Source: Pseudophaeobacter sp965641885 (GTDB lineage Bacteria > Pseudomonadota > Alphaproteobacteria > Rhodobacterales > Rhodobacteraceae). Taken from it: a DNA stretch of 64,000 nucleotides. Of the stretch, positions 45,111 through 53,929 are shown piece after piece. The notes beneath the pieces are model-generated. The model was not told where the DNA came from, ran no database searches, and saw only the letters and a list, made by a program, of their open reading frames with translations. The stretch lies in NCBI GenBank assembly GCA_965641885.1, contig OZ282574.1, positions 124,001 to 188,000 on the forward strand, given 5' to 3'. Position 1 is the first letter of the stretch, and every line of letters starts with the position of its first letter. The position numbers and the translations under genes are program-made.

Positions 45111-46343
45111 ATGGAACATCAGGACAAACTGGGCGTGCATTCCGAAACCGGCAAACTGCGACAGGTGATCGTTTGCAGGCCTGGCCTGGCCCATCGCCGC
45201 CTGACACCTGAAAACTGTCAGGACCTGCTGTTTGATGACGTGTTCTGGGTCAAACAGGCGCAAAAGGACCACGATGTCTTTGCCGCGACAATGCGCAGCG
45301 AGGGTGTCGAGGTCCTGGACATTAATGACCTGTTGGCTGAGACGCTCGACATCTCCAAAGGCCGGGACTGGGTCTTGGATCACCGGATCACACCTGATCA
45401 GGTTGGGGTTGGTATGATGTCCGAATTGCGCAGTTGGATGGATGAATTGTCTGGCGCCCAGCTTGCCGGATATCTGCTGGGCGGGCTTGCCACAGACGAT
45501 CTGGGATTTGAACCAACCGGGCTTTTTGGCAGTTATCTCGGCCGCCATGGGTTCATCCTGCCTCCACTGCCCAATGCTTTGTTCACGCGAGATAATTCAG
45601 CGTGGATTTATGGGGGTGTATCAGTCAATCCGATGCATTGGGCCGCACGGCGGCCTGAGACGCTGCTGAACACCGCAATCTATAAATTTCACCCCAAATT
45701 TGCGGGCAAGACGACGATCCACTGGGGTGACCCCACCCTGGACCACGGGTTGGCGACCGTGGAGGGCGGCGACATTATGCCAGTGGGCAACGGCACCGTT
45801 CTGGTGGGCATGGGAGAGCGGTCTTCTCCACAGGGGATTGGGCAGTTGGCCGAGGCTCTGTTTGAGACAGGGGCGGCTGAGCGCGTGCTGGCATTCCGCA
45901 TCCCCAAATCGCGTGCGGCGATGCATCTGGATACGGTGTTTACGCTGTGCGGCGGTGACGTTGTGACGACCTTCAAAGAGGTCGCCGATGAATTGATCTG
46001 CTACGACATTCGCCCCGGCGAGGGGCGCGCGCCGCTGGATTTTCGCCGCGACCCGCGTCCGATCTTCGATATTGTCGCCGAAGTGCTGGGGTATAAAAGC
46101 CTGCAAATTGTGTCGACCGGCGGCGACACTGCGGAAGAGCGCTCGCGAGAGCAATGGAACGACGGCAACAATGTGCTGGCACTGCGTCCCGGCGTGGTCA
46201 TAGGCTATGATCGGAACGACGACACCAACGCAGCCCTTAGGTCGGCTGGAATCGAGGTTCTCGCGATCCCTGGTGCTGAGTTGGGTCGTGGCCGCGGCGG
46301 TGGGCATTGCATGAGCTGCCCCACAATGCGTGATCCTGTTTAA
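45111..46343 (+). CDS. arcA: arginine deiminase
   Basis: The 410-residue enzyme hydrolyses arginine to citrulline and ammonia, the first step of the ADI pathway. Conserved parts are HSETGKLRQVIVCRPG, LPNALFTRDNSAWIYGGV, the EGGD segment and the C-terminal GGGHCMSCP with nucleophile Cys400. The ATG at 45111 gives the usual N-terminus; a frame opening at 45072 overlaps arcD and is rejected. Citrulline goes to ArcB, encoded 18 nt downstream. Confidence 0.93.
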   Translation: MEHQDKLGVHSETGKLRQVIVCRPGLAHRRLTPENCQDLLFDDVFWVKQAQKDHDVFAATMRSEGVEVLDINDLLAETLDISKGRDWVLDHRITPDQVGVGMMSELRSWMDELSGAQLAGYLLGGLATDDLGFEPTGLFGSYLGRHGFILPPLPNALFTRDNSAWIYGGVSVNPMHWAARRPETLLNTAIYKFHPKFAGKTTIHWGDPTLDHGLATVEGGDIMPVGNGTVLVGMGERSSPQGIGQLAEALFETGAAERVLAFRIPKSRAAMHLDTVFTLCGGDVVTTFKEVADELICYDIRPGEGRAPLDFRRDPRPIFDIVAEVLGYKSLQIVSTGGDTAEERSREQWNDGNNVLALRPGVVIGYDRNDDTNAALRSAGIEVLAIPGAELGRGRGGGHCMSCPTMRDPV

Positions 46344-46361
46344 CCCGAAAGGTGGCCGTGA

Positions 46362-47363
46362 ATGGCTTATAATCTTAAGAACCGTCACTTTCTGACCCTG
46401 CAGGATTTCTCACCCCGCGAAATCGCGTTCCTGTTGAAACTTGCGCAAGATCTGAAGACCGCGAAATACACCGGCACCGAAGTGCCGTGCCTGAAGGGCA
46501 AAGACATTGCACTGATCTTTGAGAAGGATAGTACGCGCACCCGGGTTGGGTTTGAGGTGGCGGCCCACGATCAGGGCGCGCGGGTTACCTATCTTGGCCC
46601 CACCGGATCTCATATCGGGCACAAGGAATCCGTCAAGGACACGGCGCGTGTTTTGGGGCGGATCTACGATGCTATTGAATATCGTGGTTTTGGCCAGAAG
46701 ATCGTCGAGGAACTGGCCGCGTTTTCAGGTGTGCCCGTCTATAACGGTCTTACAAACGAGTTTCACCCCACACAGATTTTGGCTGATTTCCTGACCATGC
46801 AGGAGCATGTCGACAGGCCATTGCATAAAGTGGCCTATGCCTTCCTGGGGGATGCGGGCAACAATATGGGCAACAGCCTGTTGATCGGTGGCGCCAAGAT
46901 GGGCATGGATGTGCGTCTTTGTGCGCCCAGGGCATGCTGGCCTGTTCAGGTGATCCGTGAAGAGGCCGCGGCGATTGCCAAAGAAACCGGAGCCCGGATA
47001 ACCATCACCGAAGATGTGGACGCGGCCGTGAAAGGCGTCGATTTTATCTACACGGATGTCTGGGTGTCGATGGGTGAGGCCAAGGAAAAATGGGCTGAGC
47101 GGATCAAGCTTCTGACTCCCTATCAGGTGAGCGCCGATGTGATGGCCAAAACCGGTAATCCACGGACGTGTTTTATGCATTGTCTGCCTGCATTCCATAA
47201 CGCCGAGACAACTGTGGGCGCCGAGATCAAGGCAGAGTTCGGCCTGGATGCCATGGAAGTCACCGAAGAGGTGTTTGAGAGTGCGGCCTCTATCGTCTTT
47301 GATCAGGCAGAAAACCGGATGCATACGATCAAGGCGGTTCTTGTCGCCACACTGGGGGCCTGA
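46362..47363 (+). CDS. arcB: ornithine carbamoyltransferase (catabolic)
   Basis: The 333-residue enzyme splits citrulline with phosphate into ornithine and carbamoyl phosphate. Visible motifs are the carbamoyl-phosphate loop STRTR in EKDSTRTRVGFE, the GLTNEFHPTQILADF stretch and the ornithine-site HCLP in CFMHCLPAFH. Operon position between arcA and arcC marks it as the catabolic form rather than ArgF. Start has AAAGG upstream. Length is normal. Confidence 0.93.
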   Translation: MAYNLKNRHFLTLQDFSPREIAFLLKLAQDLKTAKYTGTEVPCLKGKDIALIFEKDSTRTRVGFEVAAHDQGARVTYLGPTGSHIGHKESVKDTARVLGRIYDAIEYRGFGQKIVEELAAFSGVPVYNGLTNEFHPTQILADFLTMQEHVDRPLHKVAYAFLGDAGNNMGNSLLIGGAKMGMDVRLCAPRACWPVQVIREEAAAIAKETGARITITEDVDAAVKGVDFIYTDVWVSMGEAKEKWAERIKLLTPYQVSADVMAKTGNPRTCFMHCLPAFHNAETTVGAEIKAEFGLDAMEVTEEVFESAASIVFDQAENRMHTIKAVLVATLGA

Positions 47364-47364
47364 G

Positions 47365-48288
47365 ATGCTGGTCGTCGCAGCCGTGGGCGGCAATGCGTTG
47401 TTACAGCGCGGCCAGCCCCTCACCGCACAGGCTCAGCGCGCAAACGTTCAGACGGCAGCCACTGCTCTGGCACAGATCGTGCGCGCCGGGCACCAGTTGA
47501 TCGTCACGCACGGGAATGGCCCGCAAGTCGGCCTGCTGGCTTTGCAAGGGGCCGCCTATAAGCCGGACGAAGCCTATCCACTGGATGTTCTGGGGGCCGA
47601 GACCGAAGGCATGATCGGCTACCTGATCGAACAGGAGTTGGAAAATGTCCTTGGTCATGATCCTGCGGTTGCCACTTTGCTAACCCAGGTCATTGTCGAC
47701 CCAAAGGATCCCGCGTTTCAAGTGCCGACCAAGTTCGTGGGTCAGGTTTACGCAAAGGATGAGGCCGAGGCGCGCGCCAAATCCGCTGGCTGGACCATTG
47801 CGCAAGATGGCGATCATTGGCGGCGTGTGGTGCCATCACCGGCGCCCCTTGAAATTCCGGATATGCGGGTTTTGCGGTTGCTGATAGATCAGGGCGTGAT
47901 CGTGATCTGTGCGGGCGGCGGCGGTATTCCGGTGATCCGGCGCGCCGATGGCAGCATGATCGGGGTGGAGGCTGTGATCGATAAGGATGCCGCCAGCGCT
48001 CTGCTTGCAGCCAACATCGGCGCGGATGCCCTGTTGCTGCTGACGGATGTCGATGCCGTCTATCAGGATTTTGGCGCTAGCACTGCAGCGCCCATTTCTT
48101 ATCTAACTCCTGATCAGGGGCGGGCGCTTGCTATGCCCAAAGGGTCAATGGGACCAAAGGTCAGCGCCGCCTGTGATTTTGCCGGTTTGGGTGGGGTTGC
48201 CGGGATCGGTCGCCTTGCCGATGCGCTGGCCATCCTTGATGGCAAAGCCGGCACGCGTATCGCACAACAGAGCCGGGACAAGCTATGA
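47365..48288 (+). CDS. arcC: carbamate kinase
   Basis: The 307-residue amino-acid-kinase-fold protein transfers phosphate from carbamoyl phosphate to ADP, the ATP-yielding step of the ADI pathway. It starts VVAAVGGNALLQRG and carries IVTHGNGPQVGLLALQ, ICAGGGGIPVIRR, EAVIDKDAASALLA and LLLLTDVDAVY. The start is 2 nt after the arcB stop. Its stop overlaps the ATG of the N-ATPase beta gene (ATGA), tying ATP production to the pump that can use it. Confidence 0.93.
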   Translation: MLVVAAVGGNALLQRGQPLTAQAQRANVQTAATALAQIVRAGHQLIVTHGNGPQVGLLALQGAAYKPDEAYPLDVLGAETEGMIGYLIEQELENVLGHDPAVATLLTQVIVDPKDPAFQVPTKFVGQVYAKDEAEARAKSAGWTIAQDGDHWRRVVPSPAPLEIPDMRVLRLLIDQGVIVICAGGGGIPVIRRADGSMIGVEAVIDKDAASALLAANIGADALLLLTDVDAVYQDFGASTAAPISYLTPDQGRALAMPKGSMGPKVSAACDFAGLGGVAGIGRLADALAILDGKAGTRIAQQSRDKL

Positions 48289-49679
48289 ACACCGAAACCG
48301 CCTCCAAATCAGATGCATTGCTGCAGGGACGCATCGCAGCCATTCGCGGCGGGGTTGTCGATGTGGAATTCGAGGGCAGGGTGCCGCACATCCACGACCT
48401 GCTCTATGCGGGAGAGGTCGCGCTGGAAGTCGCGTCATTGATGGGGAACGGTATTGTCCGTGCGATAGCAATGGCGCCTGTGCGGGGGCTGGGCCTGGGT
48501 ATGCCAGTGCGTGCAACAGGGGGCCCGATTACGGTGCCGGTTGGCGAGGCTGTGCTTGGTCGGATGCTCAACGTGTTCGGTGATCCGATCGATGGCCGCC
48601 CCGCTGTGGAGGTATCTGAACGCCGGGCGATCCACCAAAGCCCGCCCAAATTGAGCGACCGGGTGCTGCATTCCGAGATCCTTGAGACCGGGATCAAGGC
48701 GATTGACCTGCTGTCGCCCATCGAGCGAGGGGGAAAGACCGGGCTGTTTGGCGGCGCGGGTGTTGGCAAAACGGTGCTGATCACAGAGCTGATCAACAAC
48801 ACCGTGCAGCATCATAACGGTGTGAGCCTGTTTTGCGGTATTGGCGAGCGGTCGCGTGAGGCTGAGGAGCTGTACCGCGAAATGGGCGAAGCAGGGGTGC
48901 GCGACAAGACCGTGATGCTGTTTGGCCAGATGAACGAGGCCCCCGGTGTACGCTTTTTGGTGGGCAAAGCAGCCCTGACCATGGCCGAGTATTTCCGTGA
49001 TGACAAAGGCCAGGATGTGCTGCTTCTGATCGACAATATCTTCCGGTTTGTGCAGGCGGGATCCGAAGTGTCAGGCCTGATGGGGAGGATGCCGTCACGG
49101 GTGGGCTATCAGCCGACTTTGGCCACGGAACTGGCAGGGTTGGAGGAACGCATTACCTCGACCCAGCGCGGTGCGATCACCTCGATCCAGGCGGTCTACG
49201 TGCCGGCAGATGATTTTACGGATCCGGCAGCGGCGCATATTTTCTCGCATCTGTCGGCGTCAGTTGTTTTGTCGCGCAAACGTGCCAGCGAGGGGCTTTA
49301 TCCGGCAGTTGATCCGCTGGCCTCGGCCTCGGTCATGCTGACGCCTTCGGTGGTTGGCCAGCGCCACTACGACATCGCCCGCGCCGTGCGCCGCACCCTG
49401 GCGGAGTACGAGGAGTTGCGCGACATCATCGCGATGTTGGGGCTGGAAGAGCTGTCCTCGGCGGACCGTGCGACGGTGTCGCGGGCGCGGCGTCTGGAGC
49501 GGTTTTTGACGCAGCCCTTTGTCACGACGGAAACCTTCAGCGGCACCAAAGGCAAGATGGTGACGGTCGCGCAAACTCTGGACGGCTGCGAGACGATCCT
49601 GAACCAGACCGAGTTTGATCTGCCGGAAAGTGCATATTACATGATCGGCAGCCTTCAGGATCTGGAGGAGGTATCATGA
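48285..49679 (+). CDS. atpD: N-type ATPase subunit beta
   Basis: The 464-residue catalytic subunit has Walker A GGAGVGKT, the GERSREAEELY catalytic-glutamate region and Walker B LLLIDNIFRF. It is the first gene of a nine-gene set in the order D-C-Q-R-B-E-F-A-G, the arrangement described for N-ATPases, which lack a delta subunit and often coexist with the main F-ATPase. The start overlaps arcC. The complex is thought to hydrolyse ATP and pump ions, keeping the membrane energised under stress. Confidence 0.92.
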   Translation: MNTETASKSDALLQGRIAAIRGGVVDVEFEGRVPHIHDLLYAGEVALEVASLMGNGIVRAIAMAPVRGLGLGMPVRATGGPITVPVGEAVLGRMLNVFGDPIDGRPAVEVSERRAIHQSPPKLSDRVLHSEILETGIKAIDLLSPIERGGKTGLFGGAGVGKTVLITELINNTVQHHNGVSLFCGIGERSREAEELYREMGEAGVRDKTVMLFGQMNEAPGVRFLVGKAALTMAEYFRDDKGQDVLLLIDNIFRFVQAGSEVSGLMGRMPSRVGYQPTLATELAGLEERITSTQRGAITSIQAVYVPADDFTDPAAAHIFSHLSASVVLSRKRASEGLYPAVDPLASASVMLTPSVVGQRHYDIARAVRRTLAEYEELRDIIAMLGLEELSSADRATVSRARRLERFLTQPFVTTETFSGTKGKMVTVAQTLDGCETILNQTEFDLPESAYYMIGSLQDLEEVS

Positions 49680-50086
49680 CCATGGCAACCGACATGAACG
49701 TGACCCTGCGCTTGCCGACCCGGACGCTCTATGAAGGGCGGATTGAGCACATCGCCGCTGTGGCACCCAACGGTGCTTTTGGCATCTTGCCGAACCATAT
49801 CGATTTCGTCACCGCGATCGTGCCTTGCGTCCTGACGCTGCGGCTGACGGACGGGACAGAGACGTTTTGTGGTCTGGACGAGGGGCTCCTGGTCAAGAAA
49901 GGTCACAAGGTTGACGTCATCGCCCTGCGCGGTGTGCTTGGCGATGACCTTGGGACATTGCAGGACACCGTAGAGGCCAGTTTTATCCAGATGGATGAAG
50001 AGGAGCGGCAGGCACGGTCGGCCCTGTCGCGCCTTGAGGCGAATATGGTGCGCCGGTTTGCCGAATTGCAGAGGCCGTTGTCATGA
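49676..50086 (+). CDS. atpC: N-type ATPase subunit epsilon
   Basis: The 136-residue protein is an F1 epsilon subunit: an N-terminal beta sandwich (LPTRTLYEGRIEHIAAVAPNG, GILPNHIDF) and a C-terminal helical pair (EEERQARSALSRLEANM). It overlaps atpD and atpQ by 4 nt each. Placement directly after beta and before two small membrane subunits is characteristic of N-ATPase operons. Confidence 0.88.
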   Translation: MTMATDMNVTLRLPTRTLYEGRIEHIAAVAPNGAFGILPNHIDFVTAIVPCVLTLRLTDGTETFCGLDEGLLVKKGHKVDVIALRGVLGDDLGTLQDTVEASFIQMDEEERQARSALSRLEANMVRRFAELQRPLS

Positions 50087-50370
50087 CCGGCAAGCCCGAA
50101 AAACCGGTGGGCGACATTGCGCGCCAAGCCAAGCGGATGAAATCAAACCGTGACAACCCCGGCCCAAGCCCTCTGCGTGGTATCGGGACGTTCGGGATGA
50201 TCGGGTGGTCGGTTGTGGTGCCAACCGTTGGCGGGGCGTTTTTGGGTCTCTGGCTCGATCGCGTCGCACCACAAGATTTTTCATGGACGCTTGCTTTGAT
50301 CCTCGCGGGCGTCGTCATTGGCGGTTTTATCGCAGCGACATGGATGAACAAGGAAGGAAGCGGCAAATGA
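50083..50370 (+). CDS. atpQ: N-type ATPase small membrane subunit AtpQ
   Basis: The 95-residue protein has a basic N-terminus and two hydrophobic helices (IGWSVVVPTVGGAFLGLWL and LALILAGVVIGGFIAATWM). This is the AtpI-like subunit found second after beta in N-ATPase operons, possibly helping c-ring assembly or Mg2+ entry; those roles are only proposed. It overlaps its neighbours by 4 nt on both sides. Confidence 0.82.
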   Translation: MTGKPEKPVGDIARQAKRMKSNRDNPGPSPLRGIGTFGMIGWSVVVPTVGGAFLGLWLDRVAPQDFSWTLALILAGVVIGGFIAATWMNKEGSGK

Positions 50371-50666
50371 TATCTTTTGATTGGACTGCAGTGGCGCTGG
50401 GCATGGCCATCGGTACTGCTATGAGTGCGGTGTTTTTTGCCGGTCTCGCCTGGGGGATGCGCATAGCCCTGCGGTCCGCCAGACCCGTCGCCCTGCTTGC
50501 GGTGAGTGCCGCAATCAGGATTTCTGTCCTGCTGGGCATTGGTTGGCTTGTGGTGGGGCAGGGCGGGCCGTGGTCTCTGCTGGGATATGCTGCAGCCTTT
50601 TTGATGGTCCGCTTTATCACCACGACCATCATGAGCGTCGCCCCTGCCTCCGGAGGCGCACAATGA
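50367..50666 (+). CDS. atpR: N-type ATPase small membrane subunit AtpR
   Basis: The 99-residue, three-helix membrane protein starts at the ATG overlapping the atpQ stop (ATGA at 50367-50370). Helices are around residues 5-28, 40-62 and 68-90, with basic Arg residues in RIALRSARP and AAIRIS. AtpR is specific to N-ATPase operons and has been proposed to contact the c-ring carboxylates with its arginines. A longer frame from 50205 runs inside atpQ and is rejected. Confidence 0.82.
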   Translation: MISFDWTAVALGMAIGTAMSAVFFAGLAWGMRIALRSARPVALLAVSAAIRISVLLGIGWLVVGQGGPWSLLGYAAAFLMVRFITTTIMSVAPASGGAQ

Positions 50667-51352
50667 CCCTTTCTCCCGATCAAACCCTCATGTTCGAGAT
50701 ATGGGGGATCTCCGTAAACGCCACGATTTTTTACACATGGGTGGTCATGGCGTTGCTGACGGTTTGCGCCATCCTGATTACGCGCAATCTGCGCCCGGAT
50801 GTGCCGCCGAACCGCTGGCGGACCATGTTGGAAGTGATCGTACAGGGGATTGAGAGCCAGATTGAGGACGTCGCAGGCCGCCGCGAACGCCATCTGTTGT
50901 ACTATGCTGGCACGCTGTTCTTGTTTGTCGCGATGTCAAACCTGCTGCTGGTGATACCGGGGTTTGAGCCCCCTACAGCTTCTTTGTCGACAACCACCGC
51001 ACTGGCGCTGTCCGTTCTGATCGCTGTGCCGCTGTTTGGCATCAGCAGCCGGGGGTTGGGCGGGTATCTCAAGACCTATATTGAGCCGTCGGTCATTATG
51101 CTGCCGTTCAACATTATTTCGGAGTTTTCGCGCGGCATCTCGCTGGCCATTCGCCTGTATGGCAACATCATGAGCGGTGCTGTGATCGCGGCGATCCTGC
51201 TCAGTGTTGCACCCTTCTTTTTCCCGGTGGTGATGGATGTTCTGGGCCTGCTGACGGGTCTGATCCAAGCCTACATATTTGCCATTCTTGCGACCGTCTA
51301 CATTTCTGGCGCCACCTCCCAACCCACTCCCAAACAAAAGGAAATCCCATGA
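50663..51352 (+). CDS. atpB: N-type ATPase subunit a
   Basis: The 229-residue membrane subunit forms the ion half-channels of Fo. The conserved arginine lies in the helix FSRGISLAIRLYGNIMSGAVI, the expected position opposite the c-ring carboxylate. It starts at 50663, overlapping the atpR stop, and has GGAGG upstream; a longer frame from 50381 lies inside atpR. Its stop overlaps the c-subunit start. Confidence 0.9.
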   Translation: MTLSPDQTLMFEIWGISVNATIFYTWVVMALLTVCAILITRNLRPDVPPNRWRTMLEVIVQGIESQIEDVAGRRERHLLYYAGTLFLFVAMSNLLLVIPGFEPPTASLSTTTALALSVLIAVPLFGISSRGLGGYLKTYIEPSVIMLPFNIISEFSRGISLAIRLYGNIMSGAVIAAILLSVAPFFFPVVMDVLGLLTGLIQAYIFAILATVYISGATSQPTPKQKEIP

Positions 51353-51636
51353 CAGATCTTGGCTTGATAGCTGGTATTTCGATCTTTACTGCGGGTCTGA
51401 CCGTCTCGTTCGGCGCCATTGGGCCAGCCCTTGGCGAAGGGCGCGCAGCTTCAACGGCACTGAATGCCATAGCCCAACAACCTGATGCGTCGTCGACCAT
51501 TTCGCGCACCCTGTTTGTGAGCCTTGCAATGATCGAATCCACAGCGATCTATTGCTTTGTCGTGGCCATGATCCTGATTTTCGCGAACCCATTCTGGACG
51601 GCTGCTCTGGAAGCGGCGCAGGCGGCTGGGAGCTGA
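51349..51636 (+). CDS. atpE: N-type ATPase subunit c
   Basis: The 95-residue hairpin subunit forms the rotor ring. The ion-binding carboxylate is Glu63 in AMIESTAIYCF, followed by Ser64. The first helix carries a second acidic residue, Glu30, in GPALGEGRA. The Glu-Ser-Thr pattern was once taken as evidence for Na+ binding in N-ATPases, but a related Burkholderia ring with the same pattern has been reported to be H+-coupled, so the ion cannot be decided from sequence. Confidence 0.92.
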   Translation: MTDLGLIAGISIFTAGLTVSFGAIGPALGEGRAASTALNAIAQQPDASSTISRTLFVSLAMIESTAIYCFVVAMILIFANPFWTAALEAAQAAGS

Positions 51637-51639
51637 TTT

Positions 51640-52410
51640 ATGTCGATCGACTGGATCACTGTCGCGGCACAAATCGCCAACTTCCTGGCGCTTGTCTGGC
51701 TTTTGAAGCGGTTTCTCTACCGCCCCATCCTGGACGGTATTGATGCGCGTGAGGTTGAAATCAAGGATCGGATGCAACAGGCCGTTCATGCCAAGGCCGA
51801 GGCGCAGGCTGTAGCGCAGGCCTACCAGGACGAGCTGCAGGCGCTGAATGTCGCACAGTCAGAGATGACAGAAACGATCCGTAAGGCCGCTGAGGAACAG
51901 CGCGATGTCCTGCTGGCCGAAGCGCAAAAGAGAGTAGAGCGCGAGCATGGCGCCTGGAAGGCGCATCTGGATGATGAGGCCGGCAAGTATACCGCCAAGC
52001 TGCACCGCGTGGGGGCAGAGGCGCTGTTGACGCTCCTGCGCAAGGCGCTTGATGATTTGGCGGATCAGACGTTAGAGGCGCAAATGACGCATCATCTGGT
52101 CGGGAAAATGAAACCAATGCTCCCGGACCTGCGCCGTGCGGCGGGGCAGGTTTCTGAGGCCGTCATAACATCGCGAGATCCGTTGTCAGAGTCAGCGGAA
52201 GACGAATTGATCTCGGAGATACAGGCCGTCTTTCCGCAAGTTTCCTTGCGGTTCGTGACGGATGAAGCGCAGGCTCCGGGGCTGGTTTTACGGATGGGTG
52301 GTGCGCAATTGGAGTGGACTGTCGCATCCTACATAGAGGGGCTCAGTGAGCTGATCGAAGAACAATTGGCTGCGGTCGGCAACGTTGAGGCGCGACCTCA
52401 TGGACAGTGA
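51640..52410 (+). CDS. atpF: N-type ATPase subunit b
   Basis: The 256-residue stalk protein has one N-terminal membrane helix (ITVAAQIANFLALVWLLKRFL) followed by a long charged coiled coil (about 35-130) and a C-terminal domain. At 256 residues it is much longer than a typical b subunit (about 155). This fits N-ATPases, where b is extended and the operon has no separate delta gene, so the extra domain may replace delta at the top of F1. It overlaps atpA by 11 nt. Confidence 0.88.
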   Translation: MSIDWITVAAQIANFLALVWLLKRFLYRPILDGIDAREVEIKDRMQQAVHAKAEAQAVAQAYQDELQALNVAQSEMTETIRKAAEEQRDVLLAEAQKRVEREHGAWKAHLDDEAGKYTAKLHRVGAEALLTLLRKALDDLADQTLEAQMTHHLVGKMKPMLPDLRRAAGQVSEAVITSRDPLSESAEDELISEIQAVFPQVSLRFVTDEAQAPGLVLRMGGAQLEWTVASYIEGLSELIEEQLAAVGNVEARPHGQ

Positions 52411-53929
52411 CGTCCCTCAAACAGCTCAAACGCCCGAGACGGTTCTGAACATGCTTCTTGACTCGCCGTCACCCGCTCCCCGGCTGAGTGAGATCGGTAC
52501 TGTCGCTGAGGTCGGCGATGGGGTTGCCATCGTCGCGGGGTTGGAGCAGGCGTTATCAGACGAGTTGCTGCAATTTTCCAGTGGCGTGCAGGGCATTGTT
52601 CTGGACCTTGAGCCGGGGCGGCTTGGTGTCGTGCTGCTGGGGCCGTCAAGCCGTGTCACCATCGGTGAAAGTGTCGTGCGCACCCACAGGGTCGTCAGCA
52701 CAGCGGTCGGTGACGCCCTGTTGGGGCGTGTTGTGAATGCCCTTGGCATACCCTGCGATGACAAGGGGCCAATCCGGGCGCAAACTGTCCGGCCAGTTGA
52801 GGCAGAAGCGCCGCAAATTTTGGACCGCCTGGCTATTTCACGGCCGCTTGCAACGGGGATCAAGGTGATCGATGCAGCCGTGCCAATTGGGTTGGGGCAA
52901 CGCCAGCTCATTATCGGTGACAGGCAAACCGGCAAGACCTCACTGGCCGTTGATGCGATCCTCAACCAAAAAAACAGCGATGTGATTTGTATCTACTGTG
53001 CCATTGGGCAACGTGGTGATGCGGTGGCAAAGGTGATTGGTGCGATTGATGACGGCGGCATGTCCGACCGCACAATTGTTCTGGCCGCAGGAGATGAGGA
53101 CGCGGCGGGGCTCGCCTATGTGGCCCCCTATGCGGCCCTGACCATTGCCGAGCATTTTGCCGGTCAATGCAAAGATGTCCTGGTGATCCTTGATGACCTC
53201 ACCCACCATGCGCGCTCTTACCGCGAGATTTCTTTGCTGCTGCGCCGGCCACCGGGGCGCGAGGCGTTTCCCGGTGATATTTTTTACATCCATGCGCGAT
53301 TGCTGGAACGGGCCGGGCAGTTCGCAAGCGGCGGGTCGATCACGGTCCTTCCGGTGGTTGAGACGCAGGCCGAAAACCTGTCAGCCTATATACCCACGAA
53401 CCTGATCTCGATCACGGACGGGCAAATCTACCTGTCGCCACGGCTTATGCGCAAAAACCAGTTCCCGGCGGTCGATCTGGGGGTTTCGGTCAGCCGTGTT
53501 GGCGGCAAGGCGCAAACCAAGGCCTTCCGGTCCGTGGCTGGCAACCTGCGCGTGACCCTGTCGCAATTCGAAGAGTTGGAGGATTTTGCCCGCTTTGGCA
53601 CCCGGCTGGACGATGAGACGCGCGCGCGATTGACGCGCGGCGCGGCGGTCCGTGCGGCGCTGCGGCAGGCCGAGCGGGATCCGATGCCTGCGGTGGAACA
53701 ACTTGCTGTTCTTGTGGCCGCGATAGAGGGTCAGTTTGACGGTTTGAACGAGGTCGAAACCGGCGGGGCAGTCACCAGACTAAGAAAGGCGGCCGCCCGC
53801 GATTTGCAGGATCTGGCAAAACGCATCGGTGAAAACGCGACCCTTACGGAGGAGGACCACAGCCGGATGGTTGCACTTGGACGTGCGGCGCGCGCGTATG
53901 CCGGAGGCGAAAATGGCACAAAGTCTTGA
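52400..53929 (+). CDS. atpA: N-type ATPase subunit alpha
   Basis: The 509-residue subunit has Walker A GDRQTGKT, IYCAIGQRGDAVAKV, Walker B LVILDDLTHHA and the C-terminal helical domain. It forms the F1 hexamer with beta. The ATG at 52400 has GAGG upstream and matches the family better than the ATG at 52385. It overlaps atpF by 11 nt and atpG by 17 nt. In the VISIT-DG region the protein reads IPTNLISITDGQIYL, the expected alpha signature. Confidence 0.92.
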   Translation: MDSDVPQTAQTPETVLNMLLDSPSPAPRLSEIGTVAEVGDGVAIVAGLEQALSDELLQFSSGVQGIVLDLEPGRLGVVLLGPSSRVTIGESVVRTHRVVSTAVGDALLGRVVNALGIPCDDKGPIRAQTVRPVEAEAPQILDRLAISRPLATGIKVIDAAVPIGLGQRQLIIGDRQTGKTSLAVDAILNQKNSDVICIYCAIGQRGDAVAKVIGAIDDGGMSDRTIVLAAGDEDAAGLAYVAPYAALTIAEHFAGQCKDVLVILDDLTHHARSYREISLLLRRPPGREAFPGDIFYIHARLLERAGQFASGGSITVLPVVETQAENLSAYIPTNLISITDGQIYLSPRLMRKNQFPAVDLGVSVSRVGGKAQTKAFRSVAGNLRVTLSQFEELEDFARFGTRLDDETRARLTRGAAVRAALRQAERDPMPAVEQLAVLVAAIEGQFDGLNEVETGGAVTRLRKAAARDLQDLAKRIGENATLTEEDHSRMVALGRAARAYAGGENGTKS

